This document shows positions 1 through 6,536 of a DNA stretch of 12,438 nucleotides, piece by piece. Within the stretch, counting starts at the first letter, position 1; the number at the start of each line of letters is the position of its first letter. The stretch is from CAYSNP01 sp050945855 (GTDB lineage Bacteria; Bacillota; Clostridia; Christensenellales; DTU072). The notes beneath the pieces are model-generated. The model worked only from the letters and a program-made list of their open reading frames with translations. It was not told where the DNA came from and made no database searches. The position numbers and the translations under genes were made by a program. The stretch spans positions 1 through 12,438 of the forward strand of contig JBMNTS010000035.1 in the NCBI GenBank assembly GCA_050945855.1, read 5' to 3'.

Positions 1-636
1 CATGGATTTTGTCTTATAGGCGACATAGCCGAACACTATGCCCGCGGGGATGGCGGAAAAGGTTTCGGCAAACGGCTTGCCGAAGCTCGCGATTGAGGTA
101 TGGATAAGGGCGGAAACCATTGTGGTAATCGCGACTGAGAGAAAAACACCGCTTTTTTGAGTGGAAAAAATCCCCACGCCGCGGAACAAAAACTCCCAGC
201 CCACATAATAGGCGATATAGGATAAATAATACAGCAAAATATATTGGAAAGGCATATCGAAAAGCCCGCGCGCAAGAGGATAAGTAGCAGCCATATCCTT
301 ATCGAAAGCCGCCGTCAACCCCGCGAGAACACATATCGGCACACCGATAAGGCATAATTTCAGCCCCAGCTTAGTCTCGCCCTTGGACAGCCCGTAATCG
401 CGCAGACGGCCTTTAAGCCCGAATTTTACAAACAGCAGTCCGCCTGCAAAAAAGAGGGGCAGCGGCATAAAATTGTGGTAAATGTATTTCCAATAGCCTC
501 CATTGTCTCCGAAAGCCTTGACGAAAAATGCCTGCGTGCCGAAATAGCAGTAAACGGTCACTATTAAAGTAATGAACAAAATGCCTTTTACGGCGTTCTT
601 GTCCGCTTGCCCCCAAAGTCTTTTAATTTCCTGCAT
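1..636 (-). CDS. CPBP family intramembrane metalloprotease homologue (3' end outside window)
   Basis: A hydrophobic protein of which the first 212 residues are visible; no stop is reached before the window edge. It belongs by motif to the CPBP (CAAX protease/bacteriocin-processing) family, polytopic membrane proteins proposed to be glutamate/histidine-dependent proteases. Visible signatures are GWEFLFRG at residues 146-153 (family EExxxR motif, with W in place of the first Glu; E148 and R152 kept), ALIHT at 176-180 with the motif-2 histidine H179, and a following GKPFAET...AGIVFGY stretch typical of one CPBP subgroup. Hydrophobic segments lie near 17-38, 57-72, 91-109, 130-147, 160-180 and 193-207. 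The ATG at 634-636 is preceded by TAAGGAG, whose TAA is the stop of the upstream SDR gene, so the two are surely co-transcribed and probably translationally coupled. Substrate unknown; CPBP proteins in Bacillota often act in bacteriocin immunity or peptide processing, but no such genes are visible here. Confidence 0.85.
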   Translation of the reverse strand, partial: MQEIKRLWGQADKNAVKGILFITLIVTVYCYFGTQAFFVKAFGDNGGYWKYIYHNFMPLPLFFAGGLLFVKFGLKGRLRDYGLSKGETKLGLKLCLIGVPICVLAGLTAAFDKDMAATYPLARGLFDMPFQYILLYYLSYIAYYVGWEFLFRGVGIFSTQKSGVFLSVAITTMVSALIHTSIASFGKPFAETFSAIPAGIVFGYVAYKTKSM

Positions 637-646
637 ATACTGCTCC

Positions 647-1639
647 TTATAATGTATTAAACCATTCGACGGTGCGCCTTATCCCTTCTTCCATGGAGAC
701 TTTTGGCTCAAATCCGAATTTATCTTTGGCTTTTTGTATGGAGAAATGATAATCACTGCAATTTTGGTAAGTTGAGAATCTGGTAATAAGCGGTCCTTTT
801 TTGCTGCGCACCAGTTTATAGCAGCCCTCGACTAAGGTGGCAAAAGGCTTGGCAATAAAGCTTGGCAGACTCATAAACTTAGGTTTTACCCCAAATTGTT
901 TTGCCACTGCGGTAAAATATTCATGCAAGGTTTCCCCTACGCCGTCCGTAATGTTGTAGTCCTCGTTCCACGCCCTTTCCTGAGTGCCCGCCGACACGAT
1001 GGCGTCCGCAAGGTTTTCCACATATACAAAGCAGCTTATGTATTTGCCTTTGTCGATATAGGGCATTTTGCCCTGCTTAATCAGCTTGTAAATATGGTTG
1101 GAAGAGGTAAAGTCATATTTCCCGTATACATTGCCCGGGCGCACCACAACATAGGGCAGCCCCATTTTGCCGCAATAATCCATGACCATGGTTTCCGCCC
1201 TTAATTTGCTTATGGAATACGGATTGCGGAAAGGTATTTTCTCGTCCTCTTCTTTTAAATCCCTGTAGCCGCGGTAACCGTATACCGCCACCGAACTCAA
1301 ATATAAAAAGGCTTTGCTCTTCGCTGCAAGCGCGTAATCAATAACCCTGCGCGTGCCGTCCACGTTGACGCGGTCAAAATCCGCGATATCCCCCCATACC
1401 GTAACCTTGCCCGCAATCTGAAAAACATAATCGCAAGGCGGAAGGACACTAAAGTCAAAATCGTTTATTCCGCCTTTATGTACTGTTACCTTCCCTTCCT
1501 CGATTAGCTGCAGAAGCTCTTTGTTTCTGGGCTTTTCGGACATATCCACGCCGATAACCTTATGCCCTCTTTTGACCAATTCCAAAGCTACGAAAGAGCC
1601 GATAAATCCGTTGATACCCGTTACCAATGCAGTTGCCAT
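647..1639 (-). CDS. Extended SDR NAD(P)-dependent epimerase/dehydratase
   Basis: A 330-residue cytosolic Rossmann-fold enzyme of the extended short-chain dehydrogenase/reductase family. The N-terminal cofactor motif TGINGFIG (residues 7-14) has the GxxGxxG spacing, an acidic residue D32 ending beta-2 (GVDMS) suggests NAD over NADP, and the catalytic pair YSISK (Y141, K145) follows the serine-rich LYLSSVAVYG strand (S115/S116). The VRPGNVYG segment further on is typical of sugar-nucleotide epimerases, dihydroflavonol reductases and 3-beta-hydroxysteroid-dehydrogenase-like members. Length fits the family, but the substrate-binding C-terminus does not let me choose between a nucleotide-sugar and another substrate. 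The ATG has a GGAGGAG site just upstream and a promoter at 1671-1698. It is the first gene of an operon with the CPBP protein, the stop codon overlapping that gene's ribosome site. Family sure, substrate unknown. Confidence 0.9.
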   Translation of the reverse strand: MATALVTGINGFIGSFVALELVKRGHKVIGVDMSEKPRNKELLQLIEEGKVTVHKGGINDFDFSVLPPCDYVFQIAGKVTVWGDIADFDRVNVDGTRRVIDYALAAKSKAFLYLSSVAVYGYRGYRDLKEEDEKIPFRNPYSISKLRAETMVMDYCGKMGLPYVVVRPGNVYGKYDFTSSNHIYKLIKQGKMPYIDKGKYISCFVYVENLADAIVSAGTQERAWNEDYNITDGVGETLHEYFTAVAKQFGVKPKFMSLPSFIAKPFATLVEGCYKLVRSKKGPLITRFSTYQNCSDYHFSIQKAKDKFGFEPKVSMEEGIRRTVEWFNTL

Positions 1640-1670
1640 ATCTCCTCCAAAAGTTTAATTTACAATAATC

Positions 1671-1698
1671 AGTATAACACAAAAAAATAGCTTTTCAA
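1671..1698 (-). promoter_or_regulatory. Sigma-A-type promoter of the SDR-CPBP operon
   Basis: On the minus strand a TTGAAA -35 box (1693-1698), a 16-base spacer and a TATACT -10 box (1671-1676), the latter preceded by TGT, i.e. an extended -10. It sits about 30 bases upstream of the SDR ATG. The AT-rich stretch from 1699 to about 1798 holds no gene I can support. Confidence 0.7.
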
Positions 1699-1798
1699 TC
1701 TTCAATTTACAAAATGAAACTGTATAAATTCAAAATTTCATATTTGCATTTTTTCTGCAAGTTTATTATTCATATTACTAAAAAATACAATTCCGCTT

Positions 1799-1825
1799 CA
1801 AAAAGCCGCATCGCTGATGCGGCTG
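1799..1825 (-). terminator. Rho-independent terminator of the PHP-domain gene
   Basis: A perfect 9-bp stem AGCCGCATC/GATGCGGCT (1805-1813 and 1817-1825) closes a 3-base loop. On the minus strand it is followed by a short TTTTGA run. It begins about 20 bases beyond the stop of the PHP-domain gene and before the SDR promoter, so it separates the two transcription units. The T tract is short, so termination may be partial. Confidence 0.7.
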
Positions 1826-1846
1826 CCGGCTTTGGAAAAGGAGTGA

Positions 1847-4036
1847 TTATTGCGCGTCCACCCAGATTGCGCCCGCGTAAACACAGCGGTTGTTAGCGCC
1901 CGCTATCCTAAGCACATAAAAGTCCTTGCCGCCCGTATTGAGCTTGCCCGGGTCTACCGGATTGTCGCTGAATTCGTTTAAATAATACTTTCCGTTTGAG
2001 GATATGCATTTGTCGTAGCTTGCTCCCGCGACAGGGGCGCTGTCCTCAATGACAATTTCCTTAACGGGCGAATTTATATCGACAGATGCAAAAAGCTCTC
2101 CGTTTTTGAATATCTCCGCCTTGGCCGCCCAATTGGGTCGGAAATTTAGGGAAACAAGGGAAGCGGCGGATTGCATTGTCGCTCCCGCGGGCGCCCCGTC
2201 CTGGGCTATTAAAACCCTTATTGTCCTCATTTCGTTTACGGAGGATACCTTTGCAGTGGAATCCGCGCCCACGCTTACGCCGTTGACGGAAAACTCTAAA
2301 AAGGGACGGCCGAAATCGGAAACGGCGTATACCTTTGTGTTATACAATCCGTCAAACACGGACTGCCTGGTCAGCTCTTGCGCGCGTACCGCGGTAATGC
2401 CGGAAGGATAAATTTTATCCGTAACCACCGCCCAGCCCGTGCGCGGATAATGGTAGCCCACATTTACCCCCGCATGGGTAAGGTTGTGCCCGGGGTTGCC
2501 CGCGTGCTCGTCGCTGCCGGCGTAAAGGGCAAGGTTATGCCCCATTTTCAAAGCGTCCATAATGTCGGTACCGTATACTTCACCTTTTGGCGGCGCGTCC
2601 ATGCCCAAATAATTCAAAGGGTCATGATGCTGGAAAAGGCTTTCACCGTGCGTGGAGACGACTTCCGCCATTTTAACATATTTGGGATTGATAAGCGACC
2701 AGTCCTGCGGGTATAGCCTCTTTGTCGTGTGGTGGGGCAGGGCGATAACCCGGGAGCCTGTCCTCGCGGTAAAGCCGTCCAGCACCTGCCACAAATGGTC
2801 TATATCCGACCACCTGCCCGGCTTCATCTCGGGATAATGGGGTATGCTGTCGCCGTCGAACACCAGCGTGTAATGCCCGGTGTCCACATTGGTCCATTCC
2901 ACTCCGCAAAAGGCTGCGAATCTGCCCGGCTCGTACGCGGCGTTTACGGTATCCTCAAGTTTTGAGTAACGGCTTTTTTGCCATTTCATAATTTCTGTGT
3001 GGTCGGTCAAGGCAAAGTAATCCAGCATAGCCACGTTTTTGGCGTAATAGGTATTATGCTCAGCCGTCCCCGCGCCGTCGGAAAGGGCGGAATGGGTGTG
3101 TATATCCCCCCAATAAATCATTTCCGCCTCCGCGGATTCGGGATAAACCACTATGGGATTGCTGTAAAAAACACAATTTTCGTAAGGTATTTTTTGATTA
3201 ACGTGTGCATCTTGCCCGGAAACATCCCTTACCCGCACAAAATGTATGCCCGGCGTGGATATGCTCATTTTGAAGGAGGCCTTTCCGTTGTCCTTGCCGT
3301 CTTGTATCATATACGCGGCGCGCAGGTTTATGAAATTCTTTTTCTGTCCGCTGAAGACGTAATTCCGGGGCAGAGAACATTGTACGTCGGCTGCTTCCAT
3401 TTGCTCAAAGGTATCCGGAGAATATGATTCGACCTCAAATTCCACACTGCCCGAATATACCGCGCTCAACCTCTCGAAAGCGTCCCATGCCTCAACGGTC
3501 AAATCAAACTCTTCGCCGATTTCCGGAGTCGTGGGCGCGTGTACCCACAGCATGCGGGGCTTGTTATCAAATATTACCTTTAGATTCATATTGGGTATCC
3601 ACCAAAGCACAAATGGCGCGATAATCCCTATGATGACTGCCGCCGCGATTATCTTGTTCCTGTGCGCCGCAAGCCCGGCTACCTTGTCCATAAAGGCGGA
3701 TTTTTTATTGTAATACCTGAAGAATCTTCTTACGACAAAAAACGCCCCCGACAAAATAAAATACAATCCCAATCCCGAAAATACGGTAATGCATATCATA
3801 TCCAGCGGAGCCAATATTTTTACCGTTATCGCAATAAAAGCGCCCAATCCCGCAAAAAAAGAGATTGCCGCTCCGCTGATTTTCCAATACAGCTTTTTGT
3901 CAAAAATAATCAATACTATTCCGATCAGTATAGCAATAAAGGAAAAGAATTGAAAAATGGCCGTCAATACGCCCGCTATAACGAATACCGCGCGCGCGAT
4001 ATTAAGCGCAATCTTCTTTATTCTCTCTTTTTCCAT
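1847..4036 (-). CDS. Membrane-anchored PHP-domain metallohydrolase, DUF3604-like
   Basis: A 729-residue protein. The N-terminus has about five membrane helices (roughly 13-29, 32-46, 53-75, 80-103, 129-147); with the basic start inside and five spans, the rest should be outside the cell. Residues 160-300 look like an Ig-like/beta-sandwich region (PTTPEIGEEFDLTVEAWD). From 305 the PHP signatures appear: GDIHTHSALSDG (H313, H315, D320), ALTDHTE (D345, H346), GVEW (E380), LPHHT (H435, H436), STHGE (H463) and GSDEH (D509, H511), a full set of metal ligands, so a working phosphoesterase-type hydrolase is likely. A second beta-rich region (about 575-729) follows. This arrangement matches DUF3604 proteins, whose substrates are largely unknown. 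ATG has GGAGGG upstream. It has its own promoter and terminator and no operon partner. Substrate on the cell surface cannot be read from sequence. Confidence 0.85.
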   Translation of the reverse strand: MEKERIKKIALNIARAVFVIAGVLTAIFQFFSFIAILIGIVLIIFDKKLYWKISGAAISFFAGLGAFIAITVKILAPLDMICITVFSGLGLYFILSGAFFVVRRFFRYYNKKSAFMDKVAGLAAHRNKIIAAAVIIGIIAPFVLWWIPNMNLKVIFDNKPRMLWVHAPTTPEIGEEFDLTVEAWDAFERLSAVYSGSVEFEVESYSPDTFEQMEAADVQCSLPRNYVFSGQKKNFINLRAAYMIQDGKDNGKASFKMSISTPGIHFVRVRDVSGQDAHVNQKIPYENCVFYSNPIVVYPESAEAEMIYWGDIHTHSALSDGAGTAEHNTYYAKNVAMLDYFALTDHTEIMKWQKSRYSKLEDTVNAAYEPGRFAAFCGVEWTNVDTGHYTLVFDGDSIPHYPEMKPGRWSDIDHLWQVLDGFTARTGSRVIALPHHTTKRLYPQDWSLINPKYVKMAEVVSTHGESLFQHHDPLNYLGMDAPPKGEVYGTDIMDALKMGHNLALYAGSDEHAGNPGHNLTHAGVNVGYHYPRTGWAVVTDKIYPSGITAVRAQELTRQSVFDGLYNTKVYAVSDFGRPFLEFSVNGVSVGADSTAKVSSVNEMRTIRVLIAQDGAPAGATMQSAASLVSLNFRPNWAAKAEIFKNGELFASVDINSPVKEIVIEDSAPVAGASYDKCISSNGKYYLNEFSDNPVDPGKLNTGGKDFYVLRIAGANNRCVYAGAIWVDAQ

Positions 4037-4069
4037 AACAAACCCTCCAAAACATTGGGCTTAATTAGT

Positions 4070-4098
4070 ATTTTATATTATCCGACTACCCTTGTCAA
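4070..4098 (-). promoter_or_regulatory. Sigma-A-type promoter of the PHP-domain gene
   Basis: Minus strand: consensus TTGACA (4093-4098), 17-base spacer, TAAAAT (4070-4075). A TATAAA reading of the -10 two bases upstream is possible with a shorter spacer. The start codon is about 33 bases downstream of the -10 box, leaving a short leader with a GGAGGG ribosome site. Confidence 0.75.
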
Positions 4099-4107
4099 GA
4101 AAGGTTA

Positions 4108-4136
4108 TTTTGACATATCTTTGTTTAAGGTCAAAA
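4108..4136. promoter_or_regulatory. Inverted repeat upstream of the PHP-gene promoter
   Basis: Seven-base arms TTTTGAC (4108-4114) and GTCAAAA (4130-4136), separated by 15 bases, about 10 bases upstream of the -35 box of the PHP-domain gene. The position would suit an activator or repressor site, but short AT-rich arms like these also arise by chance. Confidence 0.25.
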
Positions 4137-4158
4137 AGGGAGCAAATTCCAATCTAAA

Positions 4159-4194
4159 AACAACAAAAACCGCACGGACTTTCCTGCGGTTTTT
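4159..4194 (-). terminator. Terminator directly behind tRNA-Arg
   Basis: Perfect 10-bp stem AAAAACCGCA/TGCGGTTTTT (4165-4174, 4185-4194) around a 10-base loop. On the minus strand the stem runs into TTTTTGTTGTTTTT. It begins immediately after the encoded CCA of the tRNA, so it ends the tRNA transcript before the PHP-gene promoter. The A-rich upstream arm makes it symmetric enough to work in the other direction too. Confidence 0.85.
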
Positions 4195-4271
4195 TGGCGT
4201 TCCCGGCGGGAGTCGAACCCACGGCCTTTCGCTTAGGAGGCGAACGCTCTATCCTGCTGAGCTACGGAAAC
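4195..4271 (-). tRNA. tRNA-Arg, anticodon CCT, CCA encoded
   Basis: Minus-strand cloverleaf of 74 bases plus an encoded CCA (4195-4197). The acceptor stem pairs GTTTCCG with CGGGAAC (one T-G pair) with discriminator G at 4198. The D arm GCTCAGCAGGATAGAGC is normal, the anticodon stem TTCGC/GCGAA encloses loop CTCCTAA, giving anticodon CCT (reads AGG, arginine), and the T arm GTGGGTTCGACTCCCGC is standard. It has its own promoter upstream and terminator downstream, a single-gene unit. Confidence 0.97.
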
Positions 4272-4305
4272 ATAATTGCTTTATTAGTCTTTTGCTATGA
4301 CAATA

Positions 4306-4334
4306 ATAATACCCGTTATGGCGCCGATTGTCAA
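4306..4334 (-). promoter_or_regulatory. Promoter of tRNA-Arg(CCT)
   Basis: Minus strand: perfect TTGACA (4329-4334), 17-base spacer, TATTAT (4306-4311), about 34 bases before the mature tRNA 5' end. The near-consensus hexamers fit a strongly expressed stable-RNA gene. I see no CDS or RNA in the following stretch, 4335-4415. Confidence 0.8.
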
Positions 4335-4415
4335 GAAAATTGGGCGATATCCGAACATTTGCCGCCTGTGGTGCGTAAATATTATGGGCAGCCTTGAAAC
4401 GGTAATGCAATTTGA

Positions 4416-4631
4416 GCTCTTGAATTTGAAGCGCAAATAAATTATAATATAATCGGATGGTATGTTAAGAGGGGTTTTTCATTTGATAATCCGAAAACTT
4501 ACACTACAGAAGCAGCTACATTCTTTATGCTTTCCGCATACAGATTAAATGGGTCAGAACGAGAGGAAGCCCAAGACGGTAATGAGCAATTGATTCTTTA
4601 CGCCAAATGGGCGAAAGTCAATACACAATAA
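4416..4631 (+). pseudogene. Remnant of a Listeria-Bacteroides (InlB B-type) repeat surface protein
   Basis: An open frame with no usable start: after an in-frame TGA at 4413 it reads LEFEAQ...GWYVKRGFSFDNPKTYTTEAATF...LILYAKWAKVNTQ and stops at TAA 4629-4631. The pattern GWY...F......T......LYAKW is that of the roughly 70-residue Listeria-Bacteroides repeat (InlB B-repeat) found in many copies in secreted and wall proteins of gut Bacillota. Here only about one degraded copy remains: no signal peptide, no ribosome site and no in-frame ATG before residue 39 of the frame. The end, shortly after the last LYAKW, matches the usual C-terminus of such proteins that lack an anchor. I infer a decayed or deleted surface protein gene. 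A chance open frame is possible, but the GWY and LYAKW spacing argues against it. Confidence 0.5.
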
Positions 4632-4671
4632 AAAAATATGGAATTTTACGGTAAAACTTTAGTTTTCGGTA

Positions 4672-4701
4672 TTGAAATTTGACTTGCCTCGCGTGTATAA
4701 T
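4672..4701 (+). promoter_or_regulatory. Promoter of the two-lipoprotein operon
   Basis: TTGAAA (4672-4677), 18-base spacer, perfect TATAAT (4696-4701), then an AT-rich leader with AAGGAG (4731-4736) nine bases before the ATG of the SGNH lipoprotein. A TTGACT lies only 11 bases from the -10 box, too close to be the -35. Confidence 0.75.
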
Positions 4702-4745
4702 ATCATTATTACATTTTTTCTTTTAATACAAAGGAGCTATAAATA

Positions 4746-5753
4746 ATGAAAAAATTTGTTGTGTCTTTTCTTTGTATCGTTGCAATTATCTCAAGCTTGT
4801 TTCTTTTCGGCGGATGCAATAATAATGAGCCGCTCTTGATTGTATACCTCGGAGATTCCATAGCGGAAGCGCTGGCAGGGCCTTCTCCCCTGTCCGAGCG
4901 AGAACATTATGGGTATTACGGGGTTATAGGCATACGCAACGAGTATACTTACCGCAACCGCGCGGTTTCCGGCAGCCGCTCCGCTGATTTGCTGAGATAC
5001 ATTCAGAAGGATGACGAGGACGCGAGAATTCTGCGGACATTGCTTAAGGATGCCGATATTATACATATCTCCATTTTGGGCAACGACTTGCTGCTGTCCG
5101 ATTTGAGCGGAATTCTGATAGCCGCGCTGGACGAAGATTACACCAAAGTTGATCAGATAGTGGAAAACGCCCGTGAAAACATAAGCGGCATTGTGTCTAC
5201 CCTGCGGGAATATAATTCGCACGGCGTGATAATTTTTCAGAATGTTTACAATCCCATACATCCGGATTCCTTACTGCTGAACGAAGAAATGCATGCGGCA
5301 ATGGAGGAGCGCGGAGTTGCGCCCGAGGAATACAAGGTATACGGCGATATTATATTAAATAAGGTTAACGGCGTGTTGGATGAGTACGCGGAGGCGCACC
5401 CCGGAGAAATACAGATAATCAATGCCCAAGCAAGGTTTAACGAGATATGCGACGAATTCCCCGAGCGCGGGCTAAGGCTGCAATGTCACGACGGCGTACA
5501 TCCGTCCAGCTACGGGCACGCCGTGCTCGCGGATTTATGCCAGGAATTGCTTGAAGAGCTTGAGCTTGCGGACAAGGCGACCGCGCTTAAAAATTACAAG
5601 AGCTTAAGGATAGAACAGCTGACCAGAATGTATAAGGGCACTTCGGTCAATGTGCGTTCGGTTAAAGCCCAAATAAAGAAAGCGAAAAGCTGCGAGGAAG
5701 TGACCAATATTTACTTTGACGCCACAGCAGGGGTTACCCCTAATTATTTTTAA
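4746..5753 (+). CDS. SGNH/GDSL hydrolase lipoprotein
   Basis: A 335-residue exported lipoprotein: basic MKK start, hydrophobic stretch to residue 20, lipobox FGGC with the lipidated cysteine at 24. The mature part is an SGNH esterase: block I YLGDSIAE (nucleophile S38 in GDSI), block II glycine in AVSGSRS (G76), block III LGND (N113) and block V DGVHPSSYGH with the D249/H252 pair. All four SGNH residues are present, so it is probably an active serine ester hydrolase on the outer face of the membrane. Relatives act on lipids, arylesters or acetyl groups of wall and capsular sugars; the substrate here cannot be told. A tail of about 60 residues after block V (rich in Lys and Glu) ends the protein. 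It is the first gene of an operon with another lipoprotein 18 bases downstream and has a clear promoter and AAGGAG site. Confidence 0.9.
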   Translation: MKKFVVSFLCIVAIISSLFLFGGCNNNEPLLIVYLGDSIAEALAGPSPLSEREHYGYYGVIGIRNEYTYRNRAVSGSRSADLLRYIQKDDEDARILRTLLKDADIIHISILGNDLLLSDLSGILIAALDEDYTKVDQIVENARENISGIVSTLREYNSHGVIIFQNVYNPIHPDSLLLNEEMHAAMEERGVAPEEYKVYGDIILNKVNGVLDEYAEAHPGEIQIINAQARFNEICDEFPERGLRLQCHDGVHPSSYGHAVLADLCQELLEELELADKATALKNYKSLRIEQLTRMYKGTSVNVRSVKAQIKKAKSCEEVTNIYFDATAGVTPNYF

Positions 5754-5771
5754 GGACAGGAGAAAACAGAA

Positions 5772-6473
5772 ATGAAAAAAACAATTTTGGTTGTTATTAC
5801 AATTATCCTTATGTTTTGCAGTATCTTTGTTCTTTCCTCTTGCGACTCTTCCACCTGGGTAATCGAAGAGGATACCATGTTTTATCTGGACTCCAATCAG
5901 GAAAGTACCATAAAGGGCATACCCTTTTTGCTTGCTATCGACAAGAGCAAAAGCGGAATACTGCTGAGAAAAGACGGCACCGCCACCGTGACGCTTATCA
6001 CAAATTCCTTTGTGTCTACTCTGATTGGTGCTATACCCGACCTCGATTCGCTACAGCTTGATGTGGAAACAAAACTTATGCTTAATTCAATTATCTCCGA
6101 TTATTTCCCCGGGGCTTCCCTTGACGACATTCCCGGCGCTCTGGAGCGACTCGAAAAAAGCGTCAACTTAAAACTGCTGGGAGCGGACGACCCCGATTTT
6201 AAGAGCGCGCTGGAGTATTTCGGAGAGACGGGCACCCTGCCCGAAAACCTCAGCATCCCGCAAGGACTGGGGATAGAATATAACAGCAAATACTATTTTC
6301 AAAAGGTGAATTCGCCTTATTCCGGCGAATACATTTCGCTTAACCTGGGCAAACACGAGAAGGGCGGCGAAGCCCCTATTCTTCTTACCCTTACCCAAAA
6401 CGAGGAAGGCAAGAGAATGCTTACCTTCAGGTTTGAAGTGCTTGGTCTTTACCTTTCCGCCACCGAGAAATAG
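5772..6473 (+). CDS. Putative lipoprotein of unknown family
   Basis: I do not recognise this 233-residue protein. It begins MKK, has a hydrophobic segment (residues 4-21) and a good lipobox LSSC with cysteine 24, so it should be lipid-anchored outside the cell. The mature part alternates short beta-type strands (GILLRKDGTATVTLIT at 62-77, KYYFQKVN, EYISLNLG, PILLTLTQNEEGKRMLTFRFEVLGLYLSA at the end) around a helical, acidic middle part (about 85-150). Such a strand-rich frame recalls small calycin-like lipoproteins, but this is only an impression. It lies 18 bases behind the SGNH lipoprotein with AGGAG upstream and a strong terminator behind, so the two form a closed two-gene operon and may act on or with the same envelope component. 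Confidence 0.8.
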   Translation: MKKTILVVITIILMFCSIFVLSSCDSSTWVIEEDTMFYLDSNQESTIKGIPFLLAIDKSKSGILLRKDGTATVTLITNSFVSTLIGAIPDLDSLQLDVETKLMLNSIISDYFPGASLDDIPGALERLEKSVNLKLLGADDPDFKSALEYFGETGTLPENLSIPQGLGIEYNSKYYFQKVNSPYSGEYISLNLGKHEKGGEAPILLTLTQNEEGKRMLTFRFEVLGLYLSATEK

Positions 6474-6492
6474 GAAAAATATTGGCTAAACT

Positions 6493-6521
6493 AAAAAACT
6501 GCCGTGCCCGGCAGTTTTTTT
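6493..6521. terminator. Bidirectional terminator between converging genes
   Basis: An 11-bp perfect stem AAAAACTGCCG/CGGCAGTTTTT (6494-6504, 6509-6519) with a 4-base loop. T runs follow it on both strands. It ends the plus-strand lipoprotein operon and, read from the other side, the FAD reductase gene that stops 16 bases away. Confidence 0.92.
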
Positions 6522-6536
6522 ATGCATTAAAAGCAG

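Noticed and set aside
4195..4271. tRNA-Arg(CCT) as an attachment site of a mobile element
   Set aside because: tRNA-Arg genes are common integration sites, but there is no integrase, and a native terminator rather than a repeated 3' tRNA end follows the gene.
3662..4300. Plus-strand open frame of about 212 codons
   Set aside because: It runs antisense through the N-terminus of the PHP-domain gene, its promoter and the whole tRNA-Arg gene; low-complexity basic composition and no ribosome site.
4679..4701. TTGACT-TATAAT as the lipoprotein promoter
   Set aside because: The spacing is only 11 bases; the overlapping TTGAAA with an 18-base spacer fits better.
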